From NCBI GenBank assembly GCA_020073565.1, contig JAIQEY010000013.1:1-64000 (forward strand): DNA of 64,000 nucleotides. The letters are read 5' to 3'. Of this stretch, positions 62,513-64,000 are shown piece after piece. Within the stretch, counting starts at the first letter, position 1. Every line of letters begins with the position of its first letter. The notes under the pieces were generated by a model. The model made no database searches. It had not been told where the DNA came from and saw nothing but the letters and a program-made list of their open reading frames with translations. Made by a program: the position numbers and the translations under genes. This DNA comes from Terriglobia bacterium. GTDB taxonomy: Bacteria; Acidobacteriota; Terriglobia; Terriglobales; Acidobacteriaceae.

Positions 62513-63625
62513 TTACAGCGTCCTCTTGAACAACGGCACCGCCAGAGCCATTGTCAGTACTGCGAAAATCGATAAAAACAACAGATCCGGCACGATAGCT
62601 CCCACGCCACTCTCCTTCAGCAACAGCGCTTTGAACCCATGCACCGCATACGTGAACGGATCCACTTTCGCGATCGCCCGCAGCCACGCCGGAAACGCCT
62701 GTACCGGATAAATCGATCCACTCGGGAAAAACAGCAGCGTGTTGAGAATCCCAAAGGTCGCGCGCGGCACCAGCGGATCCTCAACCCGCACCATCATCAG
62801 GAACATCATGCAATTGAATGCCGACGCCGTGACCACGATCATTCCCAACAATCCCAGCATGGTCCACGGATCGAAAATTGTTCCCACGCCCGCAATCAGC
62901 GCCCCGATCATGGTAATGACGACTCCCGTCATCACGCCCTTGATCGCCCCCGCGCCATTCAACCCCAACACCAGCTCTGCCTTGGTAATCGGAGTAACCA
63001 GATATCCCTCGTGGATCCCACGCGCTTTGTCATCGATGTACAGCATCCCACCGCCGATCATCGCCGACACGAACATCGCCAGCGCGATCGACCCTGGCAG
63101 CAGATACTTCATGTACTCGATATACGGATACAGCTCCACGACATCGAGCGCCGTCTGCCGCAACAGCCGAGGTTCGATGTCGGGTTCATTCAAGGCCGCG
63201 GTCACCCCCGTCAGCTTCTCCTGCAGCGTCGCACTCATGAAGTTGTCGCTGTTGTCCACAATCAGGGCGATCCGCGGATGGTTCTTTTCGTAGACCATCT
63301 TCGAGTACTGCGGAGGAATAATCACGGCGCCCTGAATCTTCCCGTCGCGCACGTCTTCTCGCGCCCGCACTTCATCGTCATACGCCACTGCCACAAAGGT
63401 CCGCGAGGTCGCGCGCACCGAATCGAACGCCTCCTTGATCCGGATCGACTGCGTTCCATGGTCTTCGTCGACGATGCCCATTTTGGCGTCGCGGATCTTC
63501 CCTCCGAACGCGTTCCCCAGCACAATCAGCTGCACCAGCGGAAAGATCATCGACACCATCATCAGTGCCGGCGACCGGAAAAACTTGCGCATCTCGCGCT
63601 CGATAATGGCCATCGTTCGATTCAT
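62513..63625 (-). CDS. ABC-2 type transporter permease (YhhJ/YadH-like)
   Basis: A 370-residue integral membrane permease of an ABC exporter. A first TM (LMMVSMIFPLVQLIVLGNAF) is followed by a large extracytoplasmic domain (residues ~45-170), then five TMs (GSIALAMFVSAMIGGGMLYI, GVVITMIGALIAGVG, MLGLLGMIVVTASAFNCMMF, etc.) ending FTYAVHGFKALLLKE. This matches YhhJ-type ABC-2 permeases for drug or polysaccharide export. Its start overlaps the ATPase stop by four bases. Confidence 0.9.
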   Translation of the reverse strand: MNRTMAIIEREMRKFFRSPALMMVSMIFPLVQLIVLGNAFGGKIRDAKMGIVDEDHGTQSIRIKEAFDSVRATSRTFVAVAYDDEVRAREDVRDGKIQGAVIIPPQYSKMVYEKNHPRIALIVDNSDNFMSATLQEKLTGVTAALNEPDIEPRLLRQTALDVVELYPYIEYMKYLLPGSIALAMFVSAMIGGGMLYIDDKARGIHEGYLVTPITKAELVLGLNGAGAIKGVMTGVVITMIGALIAGVGTIFDPWTMLGLLGMIVVTASAFNCMMFLMMVRVEDPLVPRATFGILNTLLFFPSGSIYPVQAFPAWLRAIAKVDPFTYAVHGFKALLLKESGVGAIVPDLLFLSIFAVLTMALAVPLFKRTL

Positions 63626-64000
63626 GGTTGCACCCCCGGTCTCGGTGGCATCACGAACGAATAAGCCTTCACCAGCTCATCCCGCAACTGCCGTCCCGTG
63701 TAGTGGACGAACACATCGTCCAGCGTTGTATTCTGCACCGTAAGCGTCCGTACCGTAACGCCCGCCTCCACCGCCATCCCCACCAGGTCCGTCGTAGTCC
63801 GCGACCCGTTCCCAGTCAGCACGCGAAACATGCCCGCGCTCTCGTTCTGCACCGACGTCGCCTCCGGCAGCGCGCGCAGCCTTTGCTCCCAGTCCGCCGG
63901 CGGATTGTCGAACTGCACCTCGATCACATTCGACCCCGGCACGCTCGCCTTCAAAGCCTCCGGCGAATCCAGCGCCACCAACCTTCCGTGATCCACAATC
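63622..64000 (-). CDS. ABC transporter ATP-binding protein (C-terminal part)
   Basis: The gene enters from the right edge; only the last ~126 codons are seen. The visible start, IVDHGRLVALDSPEALK, is the end of the nucleotide-binding domain after the H-loop. The rest is the C-terminal extension typical of ABC-2 export ATPases (TVRTLTVQNTTLDDVFVHYTGRQL), close to the DrrA/DUF4162 group. It overlaps the permease by four bases and is co-transcribed with it. Confidence 0.85.
   Translation of the reverse strand, partial: IVDHGRLVALDSPEALKASVPGSNVIEVQFDNPPADWEQRLRALPEATSVQNESAGMFRVLTGNGSRTTTDLVGMAVEAGVTVRTLTVQNTTLDDVFVHYTGRQLRDELVKAYSFVMPPRPGVQP

Overview
The window is a GC-rich (roughly 60 percent) bacterial chromosome segment with dense, short-spaced operons. 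Protein similarity, gene order and the many short palindromic intergenic repeats point to the Acidobacteriota, most likely a flagellated Terriglobia (Koribacter-like) organism. That placement is inference from sequence character, not a database match. No rRNA, tRNA, CRISPR array, insertion sequence or prophage was seen, and no gene-free stretch exceeds 300 bases.

Left part (1-14.8 kb): the start of a secreted serine hydrolase, then dnaG-rpoD on the minus strand. Next comes a membrane-protein/winged-helix-regulator pair with palindromic operator-like sites, followed by kbl, a HAD hydrolase, a PilZ protein, two secreted or redox genes, a TauE-type exporter, a NapH-like polyferredoxin and a zinc-ribbon coiled-coil protein. 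Middle part (14.8-38 kb): a Tat-exported HisC-like aminotransferase, an RlmI-like methyltransferase, a heat-shock group (hsp20, a hypothetical gene, clpB), a PilT-like ATPase, an amidohydrolase, tgt-yajC-secD-secF, a TonB/ExbB/ExbD/ExbD/TPR energy-transduction group, and the accC-accB biotin carboxylase pair.

Right part (38-62 kb): one large plus-strand flagellar cluster. It opens with a sigma-54 activator that lacks a DNA-binding domain, a histidine kinase and an NtrC-type response regulator. It continues with flgB-flgC-fliE-fliF-fliG-fliH-fliI-fliJ-fliK-flgD-flgE-fliL-fliN2-fliO-fliP-fliQ-fliR-flhB-flhA-fliA-fliM-fliN. Candidate sigma-54 (-24/-12) promoters precede the activator gene, the kinase gene, fliK and fliL, so the two-component pair and sigma-54 probably drive the basal body and export genes, with FliA for late genes that lie elsewhere. 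Oddities are the truncated FlgD, FlhB with NPTS instead of NPTH, two FliN-type proteins (one FliY-like), and no flhF/flhG between flhA and fliA. The window ends with a stand-alone MshEN-domain protein and an ABC-2 exporter.

The most unusual theme is repeat-derived sequence inside genes. Several families of short inverted-repeat elements fill intergenic gaps. Members or look-alikes also lie in frame inside tgt, dnaG and clpB, form the C-terminus and stop codon of the MshEN protein, and supply the stop codon of the HisC-like gene. This resembles, by analogy only, the Rickettsia palindromic elements that insert in frame into proteins.
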